Shown: one piece after another, positions 11,401-24,300 of the stretch
Numbering within the stretch: the first letter of the stretch is position 1
How the letters are laid out: every line of letters starts with the position of its first letter
Assembly: GCF_020882245.1 (NCBI RefSeq)
Contig: NC_083600.1
Location: 9,486,001-9,550,000 of the forward strand
DNA length: 64,000 bases
Source: Rhopalosiphum padi
Taxonomy: Eukaryota; Arthropoda; Insecta; Hemiptera; Aphididae
Direction of reading: 5' to 3'
Translations under genes and position numbers: made by a program
The notes under the pieces: generated by a model
Told to the model about the DNA's origin: nothing
The model's database searches: none
What the model saw: only the letters and a program-made list of their open reading frames with translations

Positions 11401-14382
11401 TCAGAATCTGAATGGAAGAGTAACCCTACATTAGCTGCAAGAAATAAAGAATTAATGAAGAAATGGAGAATGCAGCTTAAGGTAACATAACATTTTTATT
11501 TTGTATAAACTGATACCAATGTAACATTTTACATTCATGATTTTGTAGAAACTATTAAAAAGCAAATCATGTGGAGAAATAGTATTATATGATCCATCTC
11601 TTATAACACGTTGTATTGTATTTTATTCAACGGTTGCTGAGTTTATGCTATCTATTCATCAAGGTTACCTTTTTGTACCAAATACTGATATAAAGTTTCC
11701 TGCTGAAGTTCCAATTATATTAGCTGCTACTCCAGAATGGTTTGTTGAAGATATTGCAGACTTCCTATTATTCATCCTGCAGTAAGTGATTCTATTCACT
11801 GTATTTTGAAGCTCAATAATATAATATTGTAATTTGATTTTAGATATGCTCCCAAAGCCATTGAATTCAAGTTCTTTGATAAATTGTTAACATGGATTCT
11901 TGTTTGTATTTGTTCACCGGCTGCTTTTAAAAATCCTTATCTCATAGCAAAACTTATTGAAGTTTTATTTGTATTAAATCCAAGTATTCAGCCAAGGACC
12001 GAAGTTTTAAATAATATGATGATGAGCCATCCACTTTCAATCTCTCACCTTCCTTCTGCTCTAATGAAATTTTATACAGGTATTTTAGTGGTTTATATTA
12101 ATATTAAAATTTTCAAAATGGTTTCAAACCCTTTAAAATAAAATAAAATATAAAAATGTTCTTTAACTGTTAATTTTTTTTTATTATTTAGTAATTGAAT
12201 CTACTGGAGCTAGTTCCGAATTTTATGATAAGTTTACTATACGTTACCATATTAGTTTAATTCTCAAAAGTATGTGGGAAAGCCCTATGCACAGAAGTTC
12301 AGTTATTGCAGAATCCAAGTATGTCATTATTAAAATACAACTGTTAATTTTGTGCTTATTAATATTATTATTTTATTTTATTTTTTATGGTAGGACTGGA
12401 ATACAATTTGTCAAATTTGTAAATATGTTGATAAATGACACAACATTCTTGTTGGATGAGAGTTTGGAGTCGTTAAAGCGTATCCATGAAGTACAAGAAC
12501 AAATGGCAGACACTGCTACTTGGAATAATCTACCTGAAGATATTCAGCAATCTCGAAATAGACAGCTTTCTGCTGATGAACGACAATGCCGGTTTGTGAA
12601 AATAGTTTCAATTTCAAAGTATTTTACTGATGCCATTATTATGATTTTTTAGTTCCTATTTAACTTTGGCACAAGAGACTGTAGATATGTTCCATTATCT
12701 TACAAAGGATATCAAAGAACCCTTTATGCGACCTGAATTAGTTAATCGACTCACAGCTATGTTGAATTTCAATTTACAGCAATTATGTGGTCCTAAATGT
12801 AAAAATTTAAAAGTTAAGACACCAGAAAATTATGGTTGGGAGCCTAGAAGATTGCTTAAGCAATTAATTGACATTTATTTACATTTGGATTGTGAAGAGT
12901 TTGCTGCAGCTATTGCTGCTGATGAAGTAACTTTCTGATAATTAATCATTTTTTTTTACTTTTTTTTTTAAGTACTCTACTAATGATTCTTTAAAATAAT
13001 TTAGCGATCGTTTAGAATAGAGTTATTTGAAGATGCAGCAAACCGAATGTTGAGAGTTTTAAATTCATCGAAAATAGAAGCGATGCGATTTCAAAGTTTG
13101 GCTATTAAGGCAAATGAAGTATCTATTCAAAATATTAAAAAAGAAGTTGATTTCAATGATGCTCCTGATGAATTTAGAGGTTTTACAGAACATATTTTGT
13201 CAAGTTTCAAAATACTCATAATTATTATTAAATTTCAGATCCATTGATGGATACTTTGATGGATGATCCAGTAACATTACCAAGCAGTGGAAAAGTCATG
13301 GATCGACCAGTTATAATTCGTCATTTATTAAATTCACAGACAGATCCATTTAACCGACAACCGTTAAGTGAAGATGATTTAACTCCTGGTAATATTATTA
13401 AATTAATTCAATGATTAATAACTTGGTTTTCAGTATTACTTTATTTTTTTAAAAATAGAAAGTCATAAAATTAATAATTATTCATTAACTGTGGACATAG
13501 ATTATACAGACATTGACTACTGTTACATATGCACAGGTTTAAGAAATCAAAATATGTTAGTCTTAAATATTTTTCTACTATTTTAATGTTTTAAGTTAAA
13601 ACAATGATTAGGTGCTTTAGCGATAAAATTGTTTTAATTACTGCATAATAAAATAATTAATGATTAATTTGTGATTGCATAATATATATCTATAATTTTT
13701 CAGTTTATAAATTCAAACATAATTTACTTTTCAGTAGTCTAGGCCAACTTCATTTCGGTAATCATTTAACTTTTAGCTGTAAATAAGTTGGCAATAGTAC
13801 AATCTAAGAGCTGTTAAATTGGAAATGTTTAATATGGTTTCATCATAATCAGTACTATGGTTGTTATAGAATTAAAACATAAAATAATATGTACTTAAAT
13901 TTTTAAGTAGATTATAATGGTAAAATATTGTAATTTAAAAATGCTTGTTCAAAAATTAAAATATTTCAAAAACAAATATTATCAAAACCTTTAAATTTGA
14001 TTAGAGGTCAATTCACTTCAACCTACAGCACTAAATTGGTTCTGCTGTATGCAAATTTTGTGTTTTATGTTTTTTAATACGTAGACAAAATATATAAGAC
14101 ATTGTGTTGTTATGTAATATTATGGTTTACTGTTTTTTTTAAAAACACAAAAAATAATTATAATATAAAAAAAATAATAGTTTTAAAATATACTAAGTAA
14201 TTTTATTATATAACAAAAAAATATTGCAGTTTTTTAAAATCTGTCTATATAATTTTTTTAGAGCTTTAAAAATCAATTTTATATTAAAATTATTTTTATT
14301 TACAGCAACGGATCTGAAAGAAAAAATTCAAAAATGGAAAATAGAAAAACTAAAAGCATTATCTCAAAAACCTCAACAATAA
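5454..14382 (+). CDS. UBE4B: Ubiquitin conjugation factor E4 B (Ufd2-type U-box ligase), complete
   Basis: Elongates ubiquitin chains (E4) and acts as E3, working with the Cdc48/p97 pathway. Exons: 5454-5477, 6568-6664, 6738-6988, 7051-7200, 8886-9074, 9137-9370, 9431-9592, 9658-9855, 10739-10927, 10989-11109, 11178-11311, 11383-11481, 11549-11781, 11844-12079, 12192-12318, 12394-12591, 12653-12926, 13005-13179, 13239-13388, 14306-14382. They join in frame to 1105 residues. The N-terminus MSGLTPEEIRRRRLARLAA matches the conserved UBE4B start. A poorly conserved linker (to about residue 174) is followed by the Ufd2 core, with NPYLIAKLIEV, TGASSEFYDKFTIRYHIS, INDTTFLLDESLESLKRI and MLNFNLQQLCGPKC. 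The U-box (about 1030-1090) reads DPLMDTLMDDPVTLPSSGKV, then RHLLNSQTDPFNRQPL. The linker is shorter than in vertebrates. Two donors, at 12592 (GTTTGT) and 13180 (GTTTTA), are non-consensus, but reading frame and homology require them. Confidence 0.96.
5478..6567 (+). other. First intron of UBE4B
   Basis: A 1.1-kb AT-rich intron between the 24-nt first coding exon and exon 2. No conserved ORF, repeat or RNA structure was recognised. Confidence 0.7.
7302..7329. repeat. (TA)n microsatellite
   Basis: About 14 uninterrupted TA units within a UBE4B intron, preceded by a short TG run. Confidence 0.9.
7638..7791. mobile_element. hAT-like non-autonomous element (MITE), 154 bp
   Basis: Left end AGCAGTTCTCAAC and right end (reverse complement) AGCAATTCTCAAC match at 12 of 13 positions. 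The element is flanked by TTTAAAGA (7630-7637) and TTTAAAGT (7792-7799), a target duplication matching at 7 of 8 positions. TTCTCAAC-type ends with 8-bp duplications are characteristic of hAT transposons. There is no coding capacity. It is inserted in a UBE4B intron, so it is presumably neutral to the protein. Confidence 0.75.
7805..8096. mobile_element. Inverted-repeat element, about 290 bp
   Basis: The left end (CTATCCTAAATAAGAGTAAC, 7805-7824) and the reverse complement of the right end (CTGTCTCAAATAAGAGTAAC) match apart from three positions, and the match continues through CCT. There is no ORF. No target duplication is obvious, so the superfamily is unassigned. It begins 5 bp after the target duplication of the preceding hAT-like element. 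Confidence 0.6.
9856..10738 (+). other. UBE4B intron 8
   Basis: An AT-rich 0.9-kb intron between in-frame exons. No further exon, repeat family or RNA gene was recognised. Confidence 0.65.
13389..14305 (+). other. UBE4B last intron
   Basis: A 0.9-kb AT-rich intron separating the U-box exon from the short terminal exon. The exon borders are in phase (one base, then two, forming an Ala codon). Nothing else was recognised inside. Confidence 0.65.
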
Positions 14383-15314
14383 GAAAAGAAATGTTTAGTG
14401 AAATATTGATAATAATTAAAAACGATAATAATATTAAATTTAGTATAATGTATCCAAGTAAAATCACTTTTTAATATTTATCTCTAGTTTTAATTATACT
14501 ATTTATTTATGTGATAAAAGAATGTGTTCTTAACACTAATAAAAGACTAAGATAATACATATAAAATCCATACATTATATGTATATTATATAAAAATCAT
14601 ACGTATCATAATATATGTATTAATTGATTTATTTAATAGTAGTTTGGTGGATCTAAGATTTGTATTTATGAAGATAATTGTTAATAAATATTACACGCAC
14701 AAATTTAAATAAAGTTATCTATAAGTTTATTATGATTTGTAAAAAATGTATTGACAATTTTTTCTTTTTGTATAATTATTTGATTTAAAAAAAATTGTAC
14801 AAAATTTTCAAACGTACTTATACTTATATTGTAAATAATATTTAAGAATATAAACTATGATAAAATGTTTTTTATTATTAGTAGTTACATATTTATACAT
14901 ATACAGTATTTACTAAGGGAAATAATCCACTACAAAATTTAAATTGACTATAGATGACTAGTTCTTATTAGACTAAACCGTTATTGTAATAAATATATAA
15001 TAGTTCATTTCATTAATGTATAAATACATAAATATTTATTTTTTTTGTATGTAAAGTACATTTTTTTTGAGTTGGCAGTCTTAAATTCAACACTTTAAAA
15101 TTACATTATTATTATTTAAGTATATTATTACAGTAGTATTTTATACATGTTGTGATATGTTATTTTCAGTAAATTTTAATAATGTACAGTTTAATTCAAT
15201 CATTGTTTTTCCGTCCTTGTCTTTTCTGTATTAATAAGCCAAATGCTTATTCGGGGCAACGGAAAAAATAATCAAATAACATCTTTCTCGGATGCACTAT
15301 TTCTCCTAGTGTCA
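14383..15314. other. Convergent 3' interval between UBE4B and the Dok-7-like gene
   Basis: Contains the 3' UTRs of two convergent genes. Plus-strand AATAAA hexamers at about 14683-14688 and near 14705 are candidate UBE4B polyadenylation signals. A minus-strand AATAAA (TTTATT at 15035-15040) could serve the Dok-7-like transcript. No ORF of interest. Confidence 0.5.
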
Positions 15315-18300
15315 TCAGACGACGTTGCTTTCTTGGGCTGTGGCATACCTGGGAGAAGGGGTTTCTGTCTTTTCAGGAACTGGCGGTATATCAGATTTTA
15401 CCTAATTGACATGAAATTTGATTAGCAGGATTCATTAAACCATAATATTCAGTTATGTAATATTGTAACATTGTTCACCTTCAGGTCGCCGTCCAGAAAA
15501 AACCCGATCTGATGGTATTCCTTGCCGGACCGCGGTTTCAATGTAGTTTTGGCTGGTCTACCGCACCTACACCAATAATACATAATGATGAATATTATCA
15601 CAACAATAATCAATAGAGCTATTGTTCATAATGATTAGAGATCGGAATAATTTTGTATTAAAATAAAACATAAGTATAAAATATGGTATATTATAATTTA
15701 ATATTTAAATACCTAATATAATATTGTAGGTTTAATATAAAGATAAAGTTGTTTAGTTCCAGATATAGTAAAGAACATATTTATATATGGTCTGTCCAGC
15801 GAGAGAACGCACCGATTCTGTGCATCCCTCGCGCCACCATGCTCTCAAAACTGGTTCACTTATGGTTGGGTATCATTGGGGAATGCGTAGAATAACTGAT
15901 TTTGGTTGGCGCGTTCTCCGTTCTCTCGCTGGACAGAGTATAGATATCGTTACAGAATTCGGCCACCACCTACGAGACATTTAATGTCACTACGAAACGT
16001 AATCGAGTTTGGTGCTAATTACCAAATACAAAACATTTAATAACACTTCATTAAAAAAGAAAGAAAAAATGGTTATTGATTTTAGTAAAATATTATAAAC
16101 ATATTTTACGTAATATTATATGTTAATAGTCATATGTAATAGTGTAATACGTCTCAGGGGATCGAGAACTAACCCATTGATTTGGTTTTTTTTTTCAAAA
16201 TAATACATATTATGCACATTTTATTTTAATGATAATTTTCCCTAGTATTTTTTAGTATTTTTTTTAAAACATGATACGTTTATAGATTTTTATAACTATA
16301 ATAATTGTGGTTGTTCTACGACCTAGACATATTATATATAATACGATAACAATGTGCTTTTGCGTTATTGCCAGTACGTGCCACGTGGGGTACCTACGCA
16401 CTTGCAAACTTATTTGAAGCAAACCAACAAAGTTGCTTATAAAAGGCCGAAAAACCTCACGATGGTCTTTAGTTATTCTACATTAATTGGTACCTACAAC
16501 CTACTCAATTAAGAAAAACACATCATATCCAAAAAATTTCTACAGCGACCTCTAGTCGTAATGATATTGCACGCGAGATCACCGATAAGTTAACGGTCTC
16601 GAAAATATCGGATCAGTGATACACTCACCTCTGGTTTTCGTTGTTGGTGGTGTCCGACGAACTGTGCGAGGACAACGACAGTGTTTCGATGTAGTCACTC
16701 ATGTCCGACGTATAGCTGCTCGTGCTCTGCGAGTCCAAAAACGGCACGACCGAGTTTCCATCCGCGTGCACATTAAACCCTGCAACCGACGACGATAGTC
16801 ACCATAAGCGATTGGTCAGACATGGTAATAAAAAAAAAAAAATTATATTCCGTCGCATTCGGAGACAACTACTATATCATGTGTACCTAATTTGTAAATA
16901 TAATATATCAATTACCGTCTTCTAATTTTTGGAATTGTTAAGTCTATACAAAGAATAGTATAGGACCTATACTATAGGTATTTATGGAAAATTCGATTCA
17001 TGTGGACAAAATATATTATATACTATATAGCGTTGTGAAAGTATAATATGATGAAATTATGAATTTAGGATTCCGAGAGGCTGGAAAATTAACTCCTGAC
17101 ACTTGTGTAGCTATATAGCCTATCCATAACGCCGCGTGATTTATAATTGAAACGTATTAAAAAATATATCATATTTATAAGATTGGTATCGATAAAATCA
17201 ACTCGACTGAAACACTGAAAAGGAGAGGGTGAAATGAGTTGCTATACGATTATCGTTTTTAATCAATTTGATAAGCGACTTAATGCGTTACAAATGTCAA
17301 ATCTTATGCGTTCTAAAATGTATCGTTTATCGTTTTGTGATTTTAATTATTCTAATTCAATTTACTTCTCAAATAGTTTGTAATTTGATTTTGTTATCTT
17401 TCAACAATACAATACATGTGTGTGATGTACCGTAATATTTACATTAACCACACCTAACTCTTTATAAGAAAGTATTGACAATGCAAAATGTATTATTTCC
17501 TATGTCAGTGTGAATTATTGAAACATATTACTTTTTTCCTTTGATGTTAGATGTGTCAAAATAAACTATTTACAAATTACACGAAACGCGTTATTACCTT
17601 AAATCGTAATCCTATTCAGTATTAACTTTGAATAAATAACGCAAAATTCACTTTTACAAATCAGTTCTACAATAGAACGCACATCCAGATTGAAGCAAAA
17701 CGTTTTATTTTATAATTACGTAATAGTACTCTAAACTGATTATTTGAAAGCGGGTTTTGTAATTACTAGTTTCGCACAATCGATAAACCTTTACTTCTGT
17801 TGCCAATATTAACGTATAATAAAATATGTTTTTTTGGGAATTACATTGATTATGAAAAAGCGGAAATCTGGGAATAATATACCGGTTTCCTACTTATATC
17901 TTATATCGTTATATCATTAGTTCAAAAACTATTAACTCTTTAATTTTATATATATAATACATTTTTCTTCTAACTTTTTAAGTTTTTACTTCTTTTAATG
18001 ATATCATACATTTTTAATATCATATTCGCAGTATTTCTTTATGTTTAAATTAAAATTCGGGCGAATAGTTAATTAGTTGAACAAGACGTATTTACGGGTT
18101 TGATGAACAAAGTAGAGGACCAACATTTTGAAGTGGTACCCTTGTGCCACTCAACTCTGCTCATCTAAACATAATATACTCGCATCATAAGTCGAAAACC
18201 ACTCGACCAAATTTCGTTTTTTTTTTCTATATTAAATCGAAGTACTCCGATAAGTATTCTGCTGCGACGGAACAAAGAATTACAATAATAACGTATAATG

Positions 18301-21300
18301 CGCGTTGTAATCGTAAAGAGAATAAAACCAACTACATGATATATAATAACGTTAAAATTCACGTATCATACGAGACGGACGCAAAAACAAACTTACCTTT
18401 GTCTTTTTTCAAGCACACGGGGACTTCGGCACCGGCCGACGACGATTTCATGGTGCCCGCGAACTTCTGGAACCTGAAGCTGAGCTCCTTGAGCCGGTCC
18501 GTGGACTTGGACCGCCTGGGCAGCGAACCGTGCACGCAACCGGCGTTGGCCCTGCGGCCGCCGCACTCGACGGAACCGGCCGGGGCGCCGGTAGCGGCGG
18601 CGGCGGCCGTCGCCGCGGCCACGGTGCGCCTGTGCCGCATCGTCGACATGGCCGTGGTCAGCGGCAACTCGAACTCGGCAAAGTCGGCGCCGCGGTAGCG
18701 CAGCGAACCGGTGGACACGCCCGAGTCGTTGGAACTGGACGAGTCGCGGTTGTTCTTGCACGGCACGCTCGACGACCGGCGGATGTGCACCAGCGCGGTC
18801 TGTTGGTCGTCCGCGGCCACGCTGCCGTCGGACACGGTGGACGCGGTGGACGTGGCGCCCGCCGACGCGGCGTCCGCGGGCCGTTTGGCGATCTGACTGG
18901 TCATGCTCTCGGCCGACGACGTGTGGTCCGAACAACCGGCGCCCCTGCTCGACCTGTCCACGCCCGACGCCGGCCCGTCGTCGTCGCACCTCGACGAGTC
19001 CGCCGAACTGGACCGCCTCCGGTGAGGGTCGGCCGCCGCCACTCCGCCGACCGTTTTCCAGTCGTTGCCGTTCGCCATGGCCGCCGCCGATTTGTACTCG
19101 TTCAGGCTGGGTATGCTGGCTGACTTTTCGGCCAGGCCCCTGTTCATTATGTTCTTCAACATGTCCTGCTGCTTGTTGTTGTTGTTGTTGCCGTTGCCGT
19201 TGCCGATGTTGCCGCTGCTGTTGTTGTTGTTGTTGTTGTTATTGTTGGCCGACGGACACATGGGCAGGTAACCGGGGAACAGGTTTCGCTTGGTTTCCAC
19301 CATCCGACCGTTGACCGGTTCCATGGTCATGTAGTCGCCCTTTTCGTCGGCGCCGCCGCCACCGCCGCCGCCGCCGGCACAACGCTTCTGGTGACCGCAC
19401 TTGTCGCACGCGTTGGACAGACCGGCTTTGGTCAACACGTTTTTGGCGTTTTCGTAGTAGCACAGCGATTCGCTAAACTCCAAGTTCATGTAGTTTTCCG
19501 TCGGTTTCCGGCCGTTGTGGGCCGCCGCCGCCGTCGGCTGCTGCTGCTGCTGCTGTTTACCGCCGCCGTCGACGCCGCCGGCTGGTTCCAAGTTCATGTA
19601 GTTACTCGACGACGGGGGCGCGGGCAGCGGTGGTTCCGCGTGCTTCTTTTTCTTCGAAACGTCAACAGTCGCGTAAATCGCCCCGTTGTGTTGGCAATTG
19701 TTCTGCAAAAATGGCATCACTGTATTAAGTCGGCAAAAATAAAATAACAATATATTATACAGGTATACATAATGTAACGTAATAGCTATACTAAATAGTC
19801 ATAAGAATCAATCGATTACTTTGGAATTTTTTTTTTTTTTAATGTGCACTAAATGCACTAATGTTCTGAAGTCATTTGTACACACTTAGAAATAATTTAT
19901 TCTAATTGATACGTAAATTTTTTTAAGTAGCAATATTTTAGTACGTAGTTAATAATATGACGCAGTCGCTGTAATGGCAATTCGGTTATGTTTACCGTCA
20001 GTCGACAGCAAAATGTTTTTCCAAAGATTACGAACAAACAAACAAAAAAAAAATCAATTAATGCGTAGAGCCGAATATGTTAATCAGTGGAGTTATTATT
20101 TTTCAGGTTGGTTGTTAATATTTAAAAGTATACGATCATTATAATTGTTTACTAAAAAAAAAGTTTACGTTTTGCCGCCACGAGTTGAAGGTAAACATCT
20201 AAACACACCAGTGTATCAACGATTTGTGTATACTTCGGCGTGCATTTCGACATAGTGACTTTGCGTAAAGCGAGATTTTACCAAATGAGCCATAAAGCTG
20301 TAATGTCGTAAAATTTGTCTGGCACGTATAGAAATATTAGTCACACACGTACGTTTAATTACTGTGGTTTTTTTGATCTTCTAAGCATATCGATGGTCTT
20401 ATTATGATTAGATATTTTATTAAATGTATATTTTATATAATACACAGAATCTACATTTTTGTAAAAAAAAAAATGCGTGCACACCTCACACGAATAGATA
20501 TAACTGATATAAGTATTGAAAACTATAAATATAATGCGATGAATGATCTAATTTATTATTCAGCGCATTGACTTACGGTAAAATTTGATAGCTGATTGTC
20601 GGTTTGCTGATTACTTCGTCTACAGCGAGGAGGCATAGTCATCCAATTATTATGAGACCAACAATTCATGGCTCTTTGACAAGGGCAAATTCCTGTGCAT
20701 TGCAGACTATCTGTTTGTTTTGGCGTACTGACACTGAAAATGGCAAAACGGCAGAATATTAGTCAAATGTCCACTCGTATAGACGATTTGGAATTCAAGG
20801 GCACTATATTTATTATTATCTTGAGAGTTGTATAAAACTCATAATGACTACCTACACCAATAACGGAATTATTTATATTTATTTAACAAAATCTAAAATT
20901 CGTAAACATCGATTTATTATATATCATTATTTAATAAGTAGTTAAATATTTAATATATATATATATATATAACCCTTTAATAAAATTTACAAGTTTATAT
21001 TTCATAATAAAATCGAGAATCGTCAATGTATTACCAAAAATTAATATAAATTACTTGGATTTCTTATGAACAGCCACGGGCGACGGAGGAGTATCGTAAT
21101 TGCCGTAGGGGTTAATTTCCAACGAGGATTTGATGTTCCGTGGCGTGTCGTAGTATTCATCTTGTATAGACGTGTACGGTTTATTCGGCTGTAAAAATAA
21201 ATGCATTACGATCAAAACCTGACAAACAATACAGAACAAATACAGATAGATTGCTATATGTTTCGTTTCACAGAAAATTTAAAATAAAAATGTATCGGTC

Positions 21301-24300
21301 GACGTAAAAATGTCAAAAACAAACATTACTTTTAATACTTAGTGACTTGTTTGTACAAGTTTTTTTTACCGTTTCAGATTTATTTATTTTTAAACTATCT
21401 TGTTCGATCAAGTTATCGTTCATAGAATAACATTTTCTTTTAAAAATTTTATAAATATATTATTTTATGTGATTTATACTTTATCAAAAACCTACTTTTG
21501 TGTTTGTGCACATAATCTTAGGAGTATCGTAGTTATTGAGGTAGGATTGTCTAGGTTTGTCCGAAGTAGTGCATCGGCACACACACATCGTATCTTGTTG
21601 CGGTAGAGGCATCGGAGCCTTTTTCACTGGTGTACTCGTTTCCGGTTTCAGGTGTACTGGTTTCGGTGGTCTATTCGGCGCACACGCTTCAGATTGACTG
21701 AAATTTGATAATAAATTAATTTTATGATTATTATTCGTGGTGAACTGGCGAACGGATGTCGGTTTAAAATAGGAGTGTAACGATAATAGTTATTTAAATA
21801 ATTCAAATGATTATCGATTAGTACAATTACTACAATTATTAAGTAACTAGCAATGTTAAAATATATTGCGGTTACATATTATATATGTATAATATGTGTA
21901 TGTGTTGTTACATATTATGTACACCAACAATTCATTATATTGTATATAATTTATTATTGAATTCTTGATTATTATTTATTTAATGAAATTGATTTTAAAT
22001 CCATGTATTTACACACATATTTATATTAAATTTATGGTTATTGAATGTTGATAAACGTATAAAATATTTTAATTAAGTGCAACTATTAATAATAAGTTTG
22101 CATTATGCGAGTATGAAAAAATGTATAAAACATTGTTTTAAACAAAATAAATTGTTTGAGTCTTAAACGGTTTTATAATGGCTTAAAAGATGTATATAAA
22201 CCATAAGTTTATAAATAATTAATATCAATTAATTATAATTAATTTTTGTAATAATTAATTGTTAATTATTATTTTTGGTCAGAGGTATTTCACTATTAGA
22301 TGAAATTAAAAAAAATATTGCAAGTCACAATTTACAAAATTACAATTAAAAGGACAAAAAAAAAGTATTTGAAACATATATTTTAATAATCTTAAACAAT
22401 TTACAAAACGTTTAAAATAAAAGTTATAGGAATAAAATATGTTAAAATCAAGTTGTTTACATAATATCAAAACAACCTTGGATTTATCGCACGAGTTTTG
22501 TATGTATAAAACAAAAAGGTTATTAATGTACTATAATATATATCCGTACTACATTATATTATTATGTAGGTACCGATTTAAATTATAATGCCTATGGTTT
22601 AAACTTGTATACACTTACATTTTGTTCACTTTGTCAGTCATGGAGGCGCATACTTTTCTAGGTACAGAATACTCGGTACCACACACAGAGCTACATCCGG
22701 CACTTCCGCCACTGCTGCTACTCTGCGATGACATATATCCGCAACACTGATGTCCATTATTCATTTCTGGTATGTAATTCACTGAATAAAACAAATACAA
22801 ATTACAATAGATTTTAGATTAGGAGCCTAAAGAACTTGTGCTTAGTCGTCAATAAGGTCTTGTATCGGTATGATACAATATATATATATATATGTATAGT
22901 AGGTATATAATAGTAATACATATACGTATATAACTATATAAATGAATGACTGCAGTATTTTTAAAATCGATAAAAGTATGGAAACGTCTTACTTTTACTA
23001 TTTATTGTTAAGTAAAACAATACTCCGATCTAAAAGGACGCGATTGTATTGTTTCTAATCACGAAATATTCAGGTCAATCGGAATGAATGTTTTCCCTGT
23101 CTGTTAAATTTACAATTCAATCATTTTGTTCATCAAAATGTACCTACATAATAATATTGTATTGTAAATTACGTCTTTATTTTGGACGGTTACGCGTGTA
23201 TGTGTATTATACTTAGTAAATTCAAATCTAGAAGCGGCAACTCAGATTGTTCCTTTGCACGGTAAAATAACATTTAAACGGACATTAATGAAGTTTAAGG
23301 AGAATGATTTTATTGTTATCGGTGGACCGTATCATCATGGATATATTATGATTATTGTATTACGTTCATTACAAATTTAATTGGACACTATCAAACGATC
23401 GACAGAATAATGCGTTTAATATTTCATCGAGTTAAATTTTATGAATAAGTAAGTTATTTTGTAATAAATTATTTTTTTAGTTCAGTATTTATTTTTGTGT
23501 AAAATGAATTCATAGAACAATAATGGAAGTTTTTGTATCTGAAATAAAAAGCATATGTATACATATATATTATATAGTATATACCCTACTATTATAGCAT
23601 GTATAGGTTATAAGAACAGAATCGCGTGTTGGACTCTACGACGTTGTTACAAAATATATTATAAGAGGGAGGAACATCTTAAATTGTCAGGAAGAATGTA
23701 GCAAATGTGTTGAGACATTGCCAAAAAGGTTACAAATTCAGAAAAGCTCAAAGGTACACTTAGGTAACACACGGATACGTATTTGGCCTTGTAATACTCT
23801 TAACATACCATAATAATATGTTTGATACCTTTATTCGAATATCGCAATCCTTCTATTCTACGTACGTATATATGGTATACGGTTTTTATTTTGCAATCTT
23901 AACTTAAGTGTTGTGTTCGTGTTGTATAATTAAATAGTATAGTTGTTAACCATGTATTAATAACGGATTTATTATCGAGTATAGTAAAGGATATGCACTT
24001 GGTATTAAAGCGGGCCTGAGTTGTTATTTGCTTATAATAAATAATAACATCAACGTTATTGTTTCATATATTAAATTTATTTTTGGCCTTAGAATAGTTG
24101 ATCATTATTATTTCAAATTATATGAACATTTTTTTCGCTGTTATTAGTGTGTAATACTAAAAAATGAATTAGTGATATGCTTCCAGAGATCAAAACTATA
24201 ATATTATGTGTAGTGTTTTTTATGAGCTGTTTATAACTTCATAATTATTCAGTTTATACACATTTAATGTGATAATTACAATTTTTTTTTATAGCTATAC

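Noticed and set aside
18144..19747. Long open frames antisense to the giant Dok-7-like exon (up to about 197 codons)
   Set aside because: They are shadows of a GC-rich coding exon; the minus-strand frame joins flanking exons in phase at both ends and carries recognisable motifs.
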